Assembly: GCF_025766255.1 (NCBI RefSeq)
Contig: NW_026516736.1
Coordinates: forward strand, 124,001-188,000
From: Zychaea mexicana
Lineage: Eukaryota; Mucoromycota; Mucoromycetes; Mucorales; Lichtheimiaceae
Direction: 5' to 3'
Length of the DNA: 64,000 nucleotides
Numbering within the stretch: the stretch's first letter is position 1; each line of letters starts with the position of its first letter. Shown piece by piece: positions 23,622 to 33,561 of this stretch. Under the pieces are notes generated by a model, which was not told the origin of the DNA, did no database searches, and was given only the letters and a program-made list of their open reading frames with translations. Made by a program: the position numbers and the translations under genes.

Positions 23622-24132
23622 CTAGTTTTTCTTTCCATTAAAGCTAGGTGCTACATTTTCATCCCACAGCTTCTTTGTATACGAGGGGATATCTGTGCGA
23701 ATGATTGTTTGTGCTGCGCCAGCGATATGATCGTTCCATTGATGCTTGACTAGATAATTAGATTAAGTTCAGTACGCTACCCAACTGGTTTCTCTCTCGT
23801 ATGACCCCCGCCACCACTACCACCACGCACGCACAAAGAAGGTCTCCCTCCTCCACTCTCTCTTATTTTTTTGTTCTTTAGAATTTACCACTAGGCACCA
23901 GACGTTTAGACACATATTGCTGGGATTCGCCAATAAATGAACGCGCAGGAGCAGGTTGGGATCGTAGGTGAGATTGACTTGCGGTGCCGGCCGCGACGTG
24001 ATCAAGCGTAGTCTTTGCATCGTCCAGACGTCGACGAATGTCGTTCGTGTTGGCCGTTAAGTCATCGCGAAATTTATATGTAATTGTTGCAACAGCCAAA
24101 AGACCTGCCAAGAGAGAGACTGTCCGAGGCAT
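23622..24132 (-). CDS. MICOS complex subunit MIC12-like (AIM5/QIL1 family)
   Basis: Two exons: 23889-24132 and 23622-23749, 123 aa. Exon 1 has a hydrophobic N-terminal segment (VSLLAGLLAVATITYKFRDD) followed by a helical region with Asp/Arg (RRRLDDAKTTLDHV) and YVSKRLVP. Splicing at a consensus donor (gtaaat) to an acceptor at 23750-23751 continues in frame as SVKHQWNDHIAGAAQTI, and the gene ends PSFNGKKN. One N-terminal membrane helix followed by a soluble helix and the motif LVPS-K-x-x-WN near the C-terminus is the layout of fungal MIC12/AIM5. This subunit sits in the mitochondrial inner membrane and links MIC60 and MIC10 subcomplexes at cristae junctions. Without exon 2 the reading frame stops after GKF and the family would not be recognisable. 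Confidence 0.65.
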
Positions 24133-27100
24133 GGTTTCGCGTGTATTTGTTTGGAATGTAAAAAAAAAGAAGGAATTAAAGATACACCCTATGCTCTGTT
24201 TCTTTTCCCCGGGCCCCATTACAAGGTTGACCGATGCTCGGTTAATTTGAATCGCCGAATAAGAAATTCGCTGTCAATTTGTAATAGTGAAGCAAACTGT
24301 GATCTCGACACGAGCGTTTAGTCAGTTCGAGCACAAATGACAGCAGAAGCTTTTTGGCTCTTTTTACAAGAAACTTTTAACAGATTACACAGAGGAACAC
24401 GTTCGAAACTTATTGGAACTAGCGCCCGAGAATACTACTAGCACCTGAGATAGGGGACGTCATTACAAGATTTTTGACATACAACAACAAAAAAAATATG
24501 TGTGAAGAGCTCAGTCAGTAGTTTCTGTGTACATGTAAAATGTATACTGAGTTCGTGCAGCTAGATATCATCGATTCATTGCCTCTACCGCAAATATTTT
24601 AGTACTCGGTCTCGCCGCGCTCTGAAACGTTCAGAAAGTTGATGGCTATGACACCAGCCAAAAATGAAAGGTTCAAGTGCTTCATATTGTCTTAAAGCTT
24701 CTTGCTTATGCTGTGTTGTAGTTGACTCCGGCAGCTGACGGGATCTTTCAAATTTGGAGACCATTCCACAAAAGCAGTATAAAGCAGAGCAACAACACCA
24801 TATATTTCTTGATACGAACATAACATCAGGCACTCAACAGTTGATTTCAGACTGTAATAATAGTATTAGGCTACTATCGTTGACAACGAGCTCTCAGAAT
24901 GTATATGTAACTTGGAGGAAGAGATGGATAGTTTACTCCTCGAAGCTGACAATGCACATATTATAGGCCACCACTATTTTGCGTCTACCGAAATTTAGAG
25001 CATTGATCGCGCTCGGCCATTCTTCAAGGTTAGTAACGGAACATTGTAAGCTTTCGGCTAGCTCCATCGAAGGCTGTACACCAGCGCCAGCGCTGCACAT
25101 CACGGGGTATATATGCAGTGTGGCCTCTCTTCTTGTTCTCCACTATTTACTTTCAACCTTAAAATCGGAAGATAGTTCTACTTTATAAAGAGCATTCCTT
25201 ACTCCAATGATCTCATGTACTAGCTCGCTCTTTGATATAACCTTGGGTTTTTTGCATTAATCTTCAGCTATCACCGTAATACATGTAAGTTTTTGAGGGA
25301 CAAGAGAAGCCGGATTTAAAATATACTTTTGTATTTAGGATATGTATATCACATACAAGACTAGACAATGGAGAGTAGAAACTAGTGTATACCACAACAG
25401 AGATGAGACCCTTGTGATCCCTCAAGCAGCGCTTACTGGTCCCTGTGATTTACCCCAGAACAATTCTTCCACCAGCTATGTACCAAATCCATAATTTACT
25501 CCTACTCGGCTCGTTCGCACATCCGATATGACCGTGGTTCCATGGTTCTCCGCTAGTGAAGGATATTGTACGTTGTGATACTTATGGAACCAATCGGGTG
25601 GTATGATTGTTGTGGATGAAAAATAATTGCATGGGAGCCTAGACAGTCGGATCAGTTGTAAAGTTAAATTTATCAAGTTGAAGGGATCATTTAGCAAGTG
25701 CGGGATAGTTTAGAGTCAAATGTATTAGTATGATCAACTGTGTATAAATCAATACGGTTCAAAAACTATGCAACGCGAAATACAACAAATAATGCATCAG
25801 ATCTACAGTAACGCCTATTGCAACGTGGTAGTAGAACGTTAGCAAGACCCTTCATCAAGCACATAAATGCACCAGCAGCTCATACTGTAATTGTGTAATT
25901 GCATTTGCAATCTGTTCCCAAAAATTATTGAGGCATTGACCATCGATTACGAGCAACCTCCAAGTTAATTTGATGACTCAATTTGGGAAGAAGGATCTAT
26001 CCGTCCTGTGCTTTCAAACACGGTTCAAAGAAAATCGGACTGAGAAGTATCATGGACTGGTGCTGCCGGGGAACATCTGACCGATTATACTTTCGTTTCC
26101 GACGAAACCTCGCTGTCGACATTGAGACAAATTTCATGCATGTAACTTGCACGGGTATTGTTATTAGCAAGTAGGCAGCCACCATATCAGGCGGTGGGGG
26201 CCCAAGGTCATGGACGCTCAACGATATATCGCCCAAGCTCGAGGATCCTACTACAAACAAGCATCGTTACTGACACCTTGAAATGTATACTAAGTTGCTT
26301 GGCTACAACAAGAAAATGATCTTTTCATGGTTCGCTACACTATGGGAAAAACCGTCGATCCAATCTCCAGTTTATTATCACTTTTTATACCACTCAGAAC
26401 GGAACATATGTCTTGGTGGTGCGGTGACCCATATTACACCATCAAGTTTATTCGATTTCACGGAAGATGGAAATAGCCAAGATATTAATGGAGATGGAGA
26501 GGATATGTGATACTTTTCGGAGCCTCCTGGTCTCAATCGTCGTTTTCCAGTTATCGAGAATGAAGGAGAGCTCTACAAGTCGATTGGCATATGTAGAATG
26601 AAAAATATGCATACTTTTATAAAGATTACAATACACCATCTAGAACTTTTACTATTGAATAAGTAGTGTGATGGTTTACCATAAATATCTCTTAAACTCG
26701 CCATTGCTGCTCTTGATACTACTAAATTACCAGTACTGTAGCTGGGAGTTTTTAAATAGTGGAAGGTCTGACATAACTTGAGACCAAGGACTAGGTATTG
26801 TTTTAAATCTCGCTTAGTAGAAATGATTTTGAGTTTCACCGTTTGCTTCTGTAGAATCCTTTGCTTATTGCCCATCTCTCTGGCGCTTGTTTTTTGTTGA
26901 CGACTGTCACCACCAAAAAGCCTTGATTGGAAACAAATTTTGTCGGTTAGAGTAACTGCATCCTAAAAAAAACAGTAAGATACATTGTAAGATCTTTATA
27001 TCTCTATCTTGTGATATTCGAATTAATCTTACTATTATAAATAGGGTTGGATGGAATTGATTTCCAGAAGTTAGTAGCTTAACACATGTTTGCAGCGCTT

Positions 27101-27207
27101 ATCACAGCTCGGCAAGCTGGCGCAAAGGCTTATAAAGTTGACAAAAAGCTAGACAATTTGAAATATAGGACGTACGGTATCTTCTATAATATTAAAATCT
27201 TTAAAAG
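24133..27207. other. gene-poor, probably degenerate sequence
   Basis: About 3 kb with no intact gene. Short - strand frames (24585-24833, 25476-25697, 25997-26260, 26573-26875) contain patches such as NLINLTLQLIRLSRLP that hint at decayed LRR/F-box coding sequence, but no continuous frame or domain can be assembled. The region ends at the exon-array locus. Confidence 0.35.
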
Positions 27208-27944
27208 TTAGCTGAAAAATCCAAAAAAGGAAACTCTCATCCATGTAAATTCACAGACAGAAAAAGAGAAAGTAAATACTTACGCAAAGCATTCCCCAAA
27301 TTCATGGGGGACCTCGGCCGCACTTTTTATCCGTGGGCACGGGGAATTTTGAAAGAAGCAGGACTTACGCCCGGAGGCTGCCTGAGTAAAAAAAACAGCC
27401 GTTCGCGTGAAACGATGCAACATCCGAAGATGGGTCGAGACAGAGGCTACTAGGAACTGTGAAAGAAAGCAAAGGGGGAGGGGAGGGGGATAAACTATAT
27501 TAAGAACGCAATAGACGCTTTTAATGACTTCCTGCGTCAGAGCAAGGGGAGGAGGGGAGGGGGGGATAAAATATATAAAGAACGCAAAGAAGAAGATGAG
27601 GCTTTTAAGGACTTCCTCAGGTCCAAGTCAAAGCAAAAAGCACACGCCACCGTCCAGATGGATGGATAGATCTTGACCACTGCCGATGGACTACTTGACA
27701 GGTCGGCTTCTATTAGCGGGATGACAGTGGAGCATCAATCTTGACTAGCATGGAGGTGTCTGTGCACTACCGCCATTCCGAGAAACAAAAGAGACGAATA
27801 GTTAATGGGAAACTGTCAAACCACACACACAAGATTCTATCGTGCTATACTTACCCATACTTCTACGATGAGACACAGGATAACCGAACACCCGGCCAGT
27901 GTAGAAGCAGAGAATCGCAGCCAAGACGAAAACACCTCTTATAG
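27208..27944 (-). pseudogene. second exon group of a minus-strand repeated-exon locus (no start codon found)
   Basis: Four - strand exons can be joined in phase: 27855-27944, 27369-27456, 27284-27322, 27208-27211, the last giving the stop. Donors are gtaagtat, gtaagtcc and gtaagtat; acceptors are tcag, acag, aaag and tcag. The product reads RGVFVLAAILCFYTGRVFGY (signal-peptide-like), then PSSLCLDPSSDVASFHANG and AEVPHEFGECFA. The hydrophobic stretch aligns in pattern with FRFMLVGLIVSCG of the neighbouring group, suggesting duplication. No in-frame ATG lies before the first exon, and the 398-nt intron is unusually long for this genome. It may be a broken copy of a small secreted Cys-containing protein. 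No family is recognised. Confidence 0.3.
27469..27622. repeat. two-copy tandem repeat, G-rich with a shared AAGAACGCAA core
   Basis: Copy 1 (about 27469-27541) and copy 2 (about 27542-27622) share a G-rich start, a GGGGGATAAA block, TATA-like sequence, AAGAACGCAA, GCTTTTAA and GACTTCCT in the same order. They lie inside the long intron of the second exon group. Confidence 0.65.
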
Positions 27945-28879
27945 CTGACAAAAAAAAAGAACATTAGAGGGTTTCACACACTGTGCTATCTTTATTTTTG
28001 ACACGGCATTACCATCCTTCTCCATCCCAAGCTGACTTACATTTGTTTTGTCGTTTTACAGCAAAGTTATAGACAGAGAGAGATGGGGTCTAAGCCAATC
28101 CAAGTCCAAACAGATCACCGCAGAGCCATCCTCTATTTAGAAAAAAAAACATCTATGAGCAGCTGCATACACTTTTTGACATGTCACGGCAGACATCTTC
28201 CTGGTTCTCCAAAGACGCAAAAACAAACACAAGCACAAAATCCTTTCCAGGTATACTTACTATCATGACATCCTTGGCTTGGAGGAAGAGAGCCTTGAGT
28301 TAGAGAAAGAAAAAGCAAGAAGGGCACGACGACCAATTCTGAAGAACAAGAGAAGAAAGGCGAGAGAGAAAGAATTTTTTTTTGAGAGACTGCCATACTG
28401 CATACGTCATGATCAGGAACCCTTTCCTGTCACGCTGCTGTACATACTGCACACCTTTGACGCGTCATCCCCAACACCCATGCCATCCTACTCACCTATC
28501 ATGCCAATGTTCAAGTCCCCTTTTGCTTATACTTACTATCTGTTATTTGTCCGCAGGACACAATTAACCCAACCAGCATAAAGCGAAACCTGAAGTAGAA
28601 TGAAAAGAAGAAAGATCATGAGCAGGCTGTTCTTAATATGCAACTATTCCTGACACGTCATGGCATCAGCACCTCCAAGAAACACTCGACTTCTCTCCAA
28701 CTCATCCTCACATTTCATTCCCTACCGTACTTACAGTTGTTGCTTATGTTTAAGGGTGGGATGCAAACAACAAACCGAACCAACCATTTCAAAAAGTCAG
28801 AATCCTATAGTAGTAGCAGAGAAGAAAGGAGGATAACATTAGCGACTGTATGCTGTACACACACTTCTTTAGACACGTC
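27696..28879 (-). repeat. degenerate tandem array of exon-intron modules with palindromic motif
   Basis: Each module holds, in - strand order, a pyrimidine tract and AG acceptor, a 50-90 nt exon, a gtaagt donor and an intron with a palindromic core GACRYGTC. Core positions: 28872-28879 (gacacgtc), 28651-28660 (tgacacgtca), 28458-28467 (tgacgcgtca), 28177-28186 (tgacatgtca), 27999-28006 (tgacacgg, partial), 27696-27704 (tgacaggtc, weaker). TGGC or CGGC follows several cores on the + strand. Spacings are about 220, 193, 281, 178 and 303 bp. Confidence 0.45.
28056..28787 (-). CDS. small four-exon ORF with signal-like hydrophobic segment, family unknown
   Basis: Four - strand exons read in one phase: 28735-28787 (ATG), 28537-28589, 28261-28338, 28056-28132 (TAA); 86 aa. 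The three donors are gtaagtac, gtaagtat and gtaagtat. The acceptors have long pyrimidine tracts, for example one ending gttcttcag. Three consecutive phase matches without a stop are unlikely by chance, though not impossible. The peptide holds QQLFRFMLVGLIVSCG and LVVVPFLLFLSLTQG, two hydrophobic segments, then CHDKDGSAVICLDLDWL. It could be a small membrane or secreted protein, or the coding part of a spliced noncoding RNA. The exons are modules in a regular array with spacing of about 180-280 bp. An additional donor at 28040 suggests splicing continues past this stop. Confidence 0.35.
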
Positions 28880-29432
28880 GAAATTCATATCTTCTTTCGT
28901 ATATCACATCCACATGCAAAACCTCAAAGTACACTTCACACTTTCCATATTGTACTTACTCTTGCATCTGCGCTTTGAGAGCCAACGTGAGGGGGAGATG
29001 GACCAGGTTAAGACGAGAAGAAGGTTTGTGTCAAAAAGAAAGAATGTGAGATAAACGGATTTTGAGATACTCACAACCGGTTTCATACGCTCTTCTCACT
29101 CACCAACATAAGCATACACTCTTCGATCCTCTAATCCATTCCAATGACACTCACATTGAATAGCTTTGGTTTAGAAAAGTTGACGAAGAGGAAGAAGAGC
29201 CCCATGATTGCTGCGGCCGCACGGTTATATAGTAGTAATGAACACGGCATTTGAGCCAGTTCAATCTATCCAATCAAATTGCTCTCTCACGTTTATGACG
29301 CTCCTCCAGATCAGGAAATTTGTTCTACATGAATGTATGACTATGTGAGTAGACGGGTATCGCATCGAGGAAAGACTTAAGGGGATAACCTTCATTAACA
29401 CGAGATGAAGCTCACTTCACGTCCTTCATCAT

Positions 29433-30512
29433 ATGAGAAGTGTCATCGCTTTAAACACGCTGGACACAAGTATCAATACAAGTATCAACGTATACGTACA
29501 AGCGTATCCAAATCTCATGAGACATGACGATCCCGCGCTTGCCGATGTTCCATTTGGTGGAAAAATTATGGTCCTTGGTGTTGACTTTTGCCAGGTACTC
29601 AACATTGTATCCTCTCTTCTACTTTGCATGTTTTTGCTATTGAGCGGTAATACTTACGTTAAAGTATCTACATCAAACCTGGTAATAGGTCCTTCCTGTG
29701 ATACCAAATGCGTCGCGCTCGCAGATCGTACAACAGTGCTTAAATCGCTCATCGAAGCCATTTACGGCAGCCTTGACGCACCACACGTGGATCGCGATTA
29801 CCTCATCAGTCGCTCCATTCTAACTCCAAAAAATGTCGACGTTTCAGCAATCAACGATCTAATACTCGACCATTTCCCAGGCACTATCCACGAATTCCAG
29901 AGCGTAGATACCGTGGATGATCCTGAAGAGCTTATAACGTACCCACCAGAGCTGCTCAATTCCATGAATCCATCCGACCTCCCTCCGCATTTGCTAAAAC
30001 TCAAAGTCGGTTGCCCAGTCATGCTTTTGAGAAACTTGCACACCCAAAGTGGTCTCTGCAACGGAACACGGCTGATTGTACGCTCTTTTCAAAGATATGT
30101 ACTTGAAGCTGAAATAGCCACTGGACCTCATGCTGGCAACATTGTCTTAATCCCTCGCATAACACTCACACCATCGCAAACACGCTCGCCCATTCTCTTC
30201 AAACGCACCCAATTCCCTGTTCGCCTGGCATTCGCTATGACCATACATAAAGCACAAGGACAGACATTAACCCATGTTGGCATCCGTTTGCAAGAGCCTG
30301 TGTTTGCTCATGGTCAATTGTATGTTGCTCTTTCACGAGCAACCAACCCAGATAATTTGCGTATTTCTGTCGATATGTCAGAATTATCCACTACAGATGT
30401 CCCTGCTACGACAAACATCGTTTACCACGAAGTGCTCTTACACCCACCACAACAATCACCACCTCAAACCCAAACACACACAGACAACGATGCTACTGCT
30501 GCTACATCTTAG
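29433..30512 (+). pseudogene. Helitron Pif1-like helicase, internally deleted and 5'-truncated
   Basis: The recognisable coding sequence begins near 29517 with LMRHDDPALADVPFGGK and IMVLGVDFCQ, the Walker-B-side region of Pif1/RecD helicases in Helitrons. It then jumps through unrelated sequence (VLNIVSSLLLCMF) to the C-terminal helicase half: SRSILTPKNVDVSAIND, MNPSDLPPHLLKLKVGC, PVMLLRNLHTQSGLCNGTR and the Pif1 signature FAMTIHKAQGQTLTHVGI plus QLYVALSRA. The Walker A region and a large middle part are absent, and there is no Rep (HUH) nuclease domain upstream. The gttcaac-like junction after CQ begins GTACTC and might be a donor, but the missing motifs show deletion. The autonomous element would transpose by rolling circle; this copy is dead. 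It faces a GC-rich 3' terminal region just downstream. Confidence 0.85.
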
Positions 30513-30654
30513 ACCTCGCCCTTTCTCCCTACTCTTTTTCCTGCTCTTATACTTTCACTTTTGTATACATATCATTTTAGATTTCTTATTTCTTTCGCAC
30601 AATGCCTGCCATTAGTAAACTTGTAGTCCGCTATCTTTAACTTCTGTAGGGTTT

Positions 30655-30900
30655 AGTGTAGTAGCAGTTGTAGCAGTGAGCGAGGCGAACGAGTTTCGGG
30701 TTGTAGGTAGGCGTAGCAGTAAGTAAGCTCGCGAAGCGAGCTTTGGTTAGGGTTTAGAAGGGGGTGTGGGGGGGAACCCCCCACCTTGGGGGTGTGGGGG
30801 GAACCCCCAGGAAACATCCAATCCGTTGAATGACCCGGAGCGCAGCGAAGGGGCTCATTTAGCCGAGCGAAGCGAGGCAGGTGGATGTTGATATAGCATA
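30655..30900 (+). repeat. Helitron 3'-terminal region, copy 1 (GC-rich, palindromic)
   Basis: Downstream of the helicase lies a GC-rich block with a perfect 8-bp hairpin (30725-30732 AAGCTCGC, loop GAA, 30736-30743 GCGAGCTT) and two near-identical GGGGTGTGGGGGG-AA-CCCCC units. The part from about 30790 to 30885 aligns with the reverse complement of 63013-63130, including GTTGAATGAC, CGGAGCG, GGGGCTCATT and CCGAGCGAAGCGAGG. A clean CTRR end is not seen after GCGAGGCAGG, so the terminus is probably lost. Confidence 0.7.
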
Positions 30901-31063
30901 AAAATCGAGTTTGATACACATCCAGAGGGTTACCGGAAAAAGGTTTGTAGTGCGGCATTAAGCAAAATTTGGTTCTTCAGATCAGCGCTTGAATTCGGAC
31001 ACGATACACGCGTTACTATGAGTGGTCACCGATAGACTCTGTCTCTCTTTTTCTTCATAGTCA

Positions 31064-32033
31064 ATGCCTGCAGGTAACTGATTTATTCAACGGTAAATCC
31101 TCTTCAATAGTAGTGGCCTGTAGAATGACAAGATTGAATTTTTAGCACACACCATTACAGTCGATTCATTAGCACCTGATCAATATGGCATCGACATTGC
31201 TGTTAAAGTCGTAAATGCTATTGTTTCAGTCGAGCTTAATGGTAAGAAACAAACACAATTTATAAATACCCGCGCCACCCTCTTTTACTAATATTGCTTT
31301 TATATTACCCCCTTCAACTCATATATAACTACTCTTATAGATGGCGCCAAAACTGTTCGAGTATATGAACACCTGGTAGGTGATGCTACTGGTTGCATCA
31401 TTTTGAAATCGCAACAAGGTGAGTTGACAGATTGACTTGTTACAATGAAGTACATATGCTGTTACTTCAATGCGACAAAGCATTCATTCACTAACTCACG
31501 ATTCCAATAATTCATCAACTTCAACAATACCTGGTATATAAAATAGATTTGGCAGGCGTAATACGGATTACAGGGGGCTATACGCAAGTAGTTGATGGTT
31601 ATCTTCGACTTGTCGCAGCAGAAGGGGACAAAAGTATCGAATCTATTCCAGACAATAGTGTTTCTGTGCTTACACAGAATAATCTATCATTGACTAAATT
31701 AGTACGCAGGGTGTGAGTGGTTACTAATATAACGTGTACAGTAGTAGCTTTTCCACTTTACTTTGTCTCCTTCGCCTATACCACCGACCACTCCCATCCC
31801 TTTTCTTCTATCTTTTTTCTCTGCTACTAATTTCTGTATATCAGCTCACAAATGCACCTGCATATGTTTATGACGATGAAGGATTAAAACTCTTTGCTTG
31901 TTTTGTGAGAGAAAATCTGCATGATGGTTTTCACAATACAATCATTATTATTACCACTAAACATGTAGAACACAGTATACGCAGCCACCAGGCGACGTTG
32001 GAAAGACACCGTACCGCGTACAACGTTATGTAA
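31064..32033 (+). CDS. OB-fold nucleic-acid-binding protein (SOSS-B/NABP-like)
   Basis: Exons 31064-31073 (ATG plus 7 nt), 31161-31241, 31341-31418, 31547-31710 and 31845-32033; with the last join 173 aa. The core is one OB fold: IDIAVKVVNAIVSVELNDG, TVRVYEHLVGDATGCIILKS, LAGVIRITGGYTQVVDGYLR and LVAAEGDKSIESI. The DxTGxI strand turn and the GG-x-x-x-x-x-G-x-x-RL strand are the pattern of human SOSS-B1/2 single-stranded-DNA-binding proteins, which act in DNA-damage signalling. The 3' end is uncertain. Reading on stops at 31716 (112 aa), but a strong intron-like tract (actaat, pyrimidines, tatcag at 31844) favours a further exon containing NAPAYVYDDEGLKLFACFV. Donors at 31702, 31711 and 31713 are possible; the first two keep the frame. 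Confidence 0.6.
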
Positions 32034-33482
32034 AACGATCAGTGGCTCTATGATACTGCTGCCAACCGAAATAGTCGCCACGTATATACACATCTAACCA
32101 GTAGAAGTGCCTGCCTGGCTGGCATTTTCCGGTAGTATAGTAGTACACAACGATGTTTTAAGACTGAGATCAAGAATTAGTTTGGAAATCTTTACTCTAT
32201 TCAAGTGTCACAAAGTGGCTGAGGACGTATATCTTGCCGCTATTTGATATGTGATATCTCTTTATGAGATCATGCGTTTGGAGTGTATATTGTTGAATAA
32301 AAGCGTGGTTGATAAAGTTGTTCTTAGATTTGCTGATATGACAGCTCTCTAAACAGAATGTCTGAAGAAAGACCAAGATTTATTTACGATCATACATCGA
32401 GAAGAAAAAAGCTGATCGAATTGTTTATGTTTTGTTCAAACGTAGACATTTTCAATACGATTATATTCGTAACAGCTAAAACTTTTTTTACAAAAAGCGC
32501 GCGCGCGTGAGTAAGTGTGTATGAAATATCCATTTTCCGTGTAAAGCAAAAACAAGCCCTATCGCCCTACATGGCTATATATATACTACTTTGTACACCG
32601 TTACTAAGTCCAGTAGTGACAATTTATAACCGTAGTCTTCAACATCATGATTATGAGATTATTGGCTCCAAGTATTTTAATCTATAAGAAACGCTTTATA
32701 TAAAACCGAGAGCCATCCTAGTCACCTTCTTGTTTCAGTACAATTGTGTTTTTAATTCAAAAGAAGTATGTGTGCATATATATCCGCGTGACGCAGAAAT
32801 AAAAAGTAGCACAACAGGGAACTGTTCTCAGTAGCACTGGATACAATGTGCACCGGCGATAGATACACCCATTCTTTCGGTTTTCCGTTTATTTGATACA
32901 TTTGTATCAGGTTACTGGTATAGCTGATTTCGTTACCGCGGTTGTCGTTTTATAAAACATAGCACATCATACGCATTTACAAAGCAGCAATTGAGATTGT
33001 TACTGTTGTTGCAAGTATCATTCATAATTCAGGTCAATAAAATCTGTGTGAAATAAGTCACAAAAAAACGTCGTTAGCATGTATGTCTACAAGGATTATT
33101 ACCAGTATAACACCTGTATGAAGCATTCATGTATGCAGTGTTGTTCAGACAAAACGCCGTTTTATTTTTTTCTTTGTTCTTTGATCGATACACAATTTCT
33201 TTGTACCTATCCCACGTAATTTTGCACCTAGATATGACGTGAGCCTCATATGTACTAGTAAGTTGCTAGCCTTGGATTTTCCGCAGTTATCGGTAGTGCA
33301 TGCTGATCTTCAATACTCTGACCATTGCAAACTACGAGCAAGCCTCAGGTGAGCGGGAAAACACGACATAACACAAAGAAATAGAGAGAGAAAAAAAGAT
33401 CAGCTAAACTCTTTTCGCTGCAAAAGTGATTATAATAGGTATGATACCAGATTGTTTTTAGCTCGCCCGCCGCTTTGTGAAG
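32034..33482. other. intergenic, no gene seen
   Basis: About 1.45 kb without supported exons. It contains a short alternating CG tract near 32500 and several A/T runs. The 3' part is the upstream region of the aldehyde dehydrogenase gene. Confidence 0.45.
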
Positions 33483-33492
33483 TATATATAAA
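33483..33492 (+). promoter_or_regulatory. TATA box of the aldehyde dehydrogenase gene
   Basis: TATATATAAA lies about 70 bp upstream of the ATG at 33562 and is followed by a pyrimidine-rich leader (T run, then TTCTTT). The position and the pyrimidine tract fit a fungal core promoter. Confidence 0.5.
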
Positions 33493-33561
33493 GGAAGATC
33501 CCGCTTTCGTTATTTTTTTTTTCATTCATCAACTTTCTTTATACTGACAACAGCAGCAGTA

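Noticed and set aside
24585..26875. Several - strand ORFs as a possible F-box/LRR gene
   Set aside because: Only isolated leucine patches are seen; no continuous frame, F-box or phase-consistent splicing.
27208..28787. Joining all exon modules into one protein
   Set aside because: The first group ends with an in-frame TAA at 28056 and no splice choice I tried joins it in phase to the exon at 27944.
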